From Pseudomonas sp. ATCC PTA-122608 (GTDB lineage: Bacteria > Pseudomonadota > Gammaproteobacteria > Pseudomonadales > Pseudomonadaceae), in contig NZ_LPNO01000013.1 in assembly GCF_001952855.1 (NCBI RefSeq), positions 182,969-246,968 of the forward strand: a DNA stretch of 64,000 nucleotides. The letters run 5' to 3'. Under the pieces are notes generated by a model. That model did no database searches. It saw only the letters and a list, made by a program, of their open reading frames with translations, and was not told the DNA's origin. Shown one piece after another: positions 63,025-64,000 of the stretch. A program made the position numbers and the translations under genes. Positions within the stretch are counted from its first letter, which is position 1. Each line of letters begins with the position of its first letter.

Positions 63025-63900
63025 CTAGGGGGATTCGAAGGGGCTGTCCATGCGGGCTTTGCGCATCACCCGATGGCTGGCGCGCACCAGCCAGGTGGCG
63101 AGGATAAACGGCGCGGTCAGCGCAGGCAGGTTTAGGCCAGTAAAGCCCGGCGTGAGGATGATCGCCAGCAGGATGCCGATCAGCGGCAGCCAGGGTTGGC
63201 GGCGATGCTGGCTGAGGGCCAATGCCGCCAGTGCCGGGTTATAGCTGTGCAGGCCAAGCAGGGCGCTGGCGGGTTCGTCCATCAGCAGGGCGACCAGCAC
63301 GCCGAGGCTCGCACCGGTCAGCGCCCACGAGGCCGCGCGGCGGCTGGCTGTTAAAAGGCCGAGGGCGATCAACAGGCCGGCGAGGGGTTGGTCCATCAGG
63401 ATGACTTGGGCCAGGCCTCTGAACGGCGCGCAGAGTAGCGCCCAGGTGCCGGGTTCGCTGGCGGCAAATGCGGCGGGCGCGGTGGTGCCCAGCAGCAGCC
63501 AGCCGAGTACCACAAACGGTGCGGTGTAGGCGGGCAGGTCGCCAGGGTTGGCGGCGCGTTTGAGCCATTGGCGGGTGAGGATTGCGCTGAGGCCACCGCA
63601 GGCGAGGATCAGCGGCGGTAACAGTGCCGACCAGGTGAAATGCTGGCTGATCAGCAAGCCGAGTAACACGCCGTTGTAACTATAGAGGCCAGCCTGGCGC
63701 TCGGCCTTGGGATAGCCTCGGCGTTGGGCGGTCAGCAAACCGGCGACACCGCCCAGCAGTGCACCGCCGAGCAGGGTCGGGGCGCCGATCAGGATTGCCA
63801 GCAGGCAGAGCAGGCCACACAGCGGGTGGCGCTGGAGGAAAATCTGGCTGAAGCCGTTGAGCAGGGCTTCGGCCCAGTCGGGGCAGGATTGGTTGGGCAT
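63025..63900 (-). CDS. Urea transporter family protein
   Basis: 291 aa from ATG at 63900; the frame extends upstream into REP sequence and is not used there. About ten helices in two similar halves, each with an LxxxP-type segment and a N(G/P)xLxxL loop: GLYSYNGVLLGLLISQ and GLHSYNPALAALALSQ, the urea-transporter duplication. No urease genes are in the window. Confidence 0.85.
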   Translation of the reverse strand: MPNQSCPDWAEALLNGFSQIFLQRHPLCGLLCLLAILIGAPTLLGGALLGGVAGLLTAQRRGYPKAERQAGLYSYNGVLLGLLISQHFTWSALLPPLILACGGLSAILTRQWLKRAANPGDLPAYTAPFVVLGWLLLGTTAPAAFAASEPGTWALLCAPFRGLAQVILMDQPLAGLLIALGLLTASRRAASWALTGASLGVLVALLMDEPASALLGLHSYNPALAALALSQHRRQPWLPLIGILLAIILTPGFTGLNLPALTAPFILATWLVRASHRVMRKARMDSPFESP

Positions 63901-63930
63901 GATCAATATCTGCAGGAAAGCGCCGAATCT

Positions 63931-64000
63931 TGTGGCGAGGGAGCTTGCTCCCGCTGGGGCGCGCAGCGGCCCCAAAAGATGGGCCTGCTGCGCAGTCCAG
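63931..64000. repeat. REP (GCGAGGGAGCTTGCTCCCGC type), cut by window end
   Basis: TGTGGCGAGGGAGCTTGCTC begins an element like 13694-13823; its inverted partner lies beyond the window. Confidence 0.8.

Noticed and set aside
2774..64000. Repeated palindromes as a possible CRISPR array
   Set aside because: The repeats are dispersed one pair per intergenic gap, not regularly spaced, and have no cas genes; they are REP elements.

Overview
The window is a GC-rich chromosomal segment from a Pseudomonas of the fluorescens group. Support comes from the gene order (the fli-flh-che-mot-ccm block in the classical Pseudomonas arrangement), protein-level resemblance to P. aeruginosa FleN, FliA, HsbA/HsbR/HptB and Ccm proteins, and many REP-type palindromes with cores such as GCGAGCTTGCTCGC and GGGAGCTTGCTCCC. 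I judged this from the sequence and from memory of these families; no search was run.

Layout. (1) 1-28379, plus strand: late flagellar and chemotaxis cluster: fliG (3' end), fliHIJ, a partner-switching module (hsbA-hsbR-hptB), fliK, fliLMNOPQR-flhB, flhA, flhF, fleN, fliA, cheYZAB, motCD, parC-like, parP-like, cheW and a DUF2802 protein. REP elements, a ~540 bp inverted-repeat composite and a minus-strand DUF6124 gene break it up. Sigma54-type promoters (GG-N10-GC) sit before fliK, fliL and flhA, and a near-perfect sigma28 promoter sits before parP-cheW. (2) 28413-31708, minus strand: an orphan AAA-type ATPase, then a solo FlhB C-terminal-domain protein overlapping a second FliK-like protein. 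(3) 31907-39271, plus: the complete cytochrome c maturation operon ccmABCDEFGHI followed by a small lipoprotein. (4) 39314-43930: accessory mix of a HIT-family protein, MFS carrier/LysR divergent pair, a broken and an intact DUF6124 gene and a NUDIX hydrolase. (5) 43957-54513, plus: the C-P lyase operon phnCDEFGHIJKLMNP behind an array of five 11-bp Pho-box units. (6) 54860-64000: divergent serralysin-like protease, ArsR regulator/P450 pair, hicAB toxin-antitoxin, a second MFS carrier, a periplasmic protein, a sulfate-binding protein, a voltage-gated-type K+ channel and a urea transporter.

How it works together. The first 28 kb encode the export gate and ATPase, the C-ring/switch, the polar number and placement regulators FlhF/FleN, sigma28, the chemosensory core, the second stator MotCD and polar chemotaxis localisation proteins. 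HsbA/HsbR/HptB probably link this to the FlgM/sigma28 and Gac/Rsm switch. The ccm genes supply c-type cytochromes. The phn genes import and break down phosphonates under PhoB control.

Most notable observations: a structured leader shared by the two DUF6124 genes 30 kb apart, with the ribosome-binding site inside a hairpin in both; a tandem-duplication scar in which 90 bp of the phn Pho promoter is repeated (87/90 identical) 1,399 bp upstream, beside an intact DUF6124 gene and a truncated DUF6124 3' end; the solo FlhB-C/FliK-like pair lacking the NPTH cleavage motif; and a serralysin with fewer RTX repeats, four cysteines and an added C-terminal tail.
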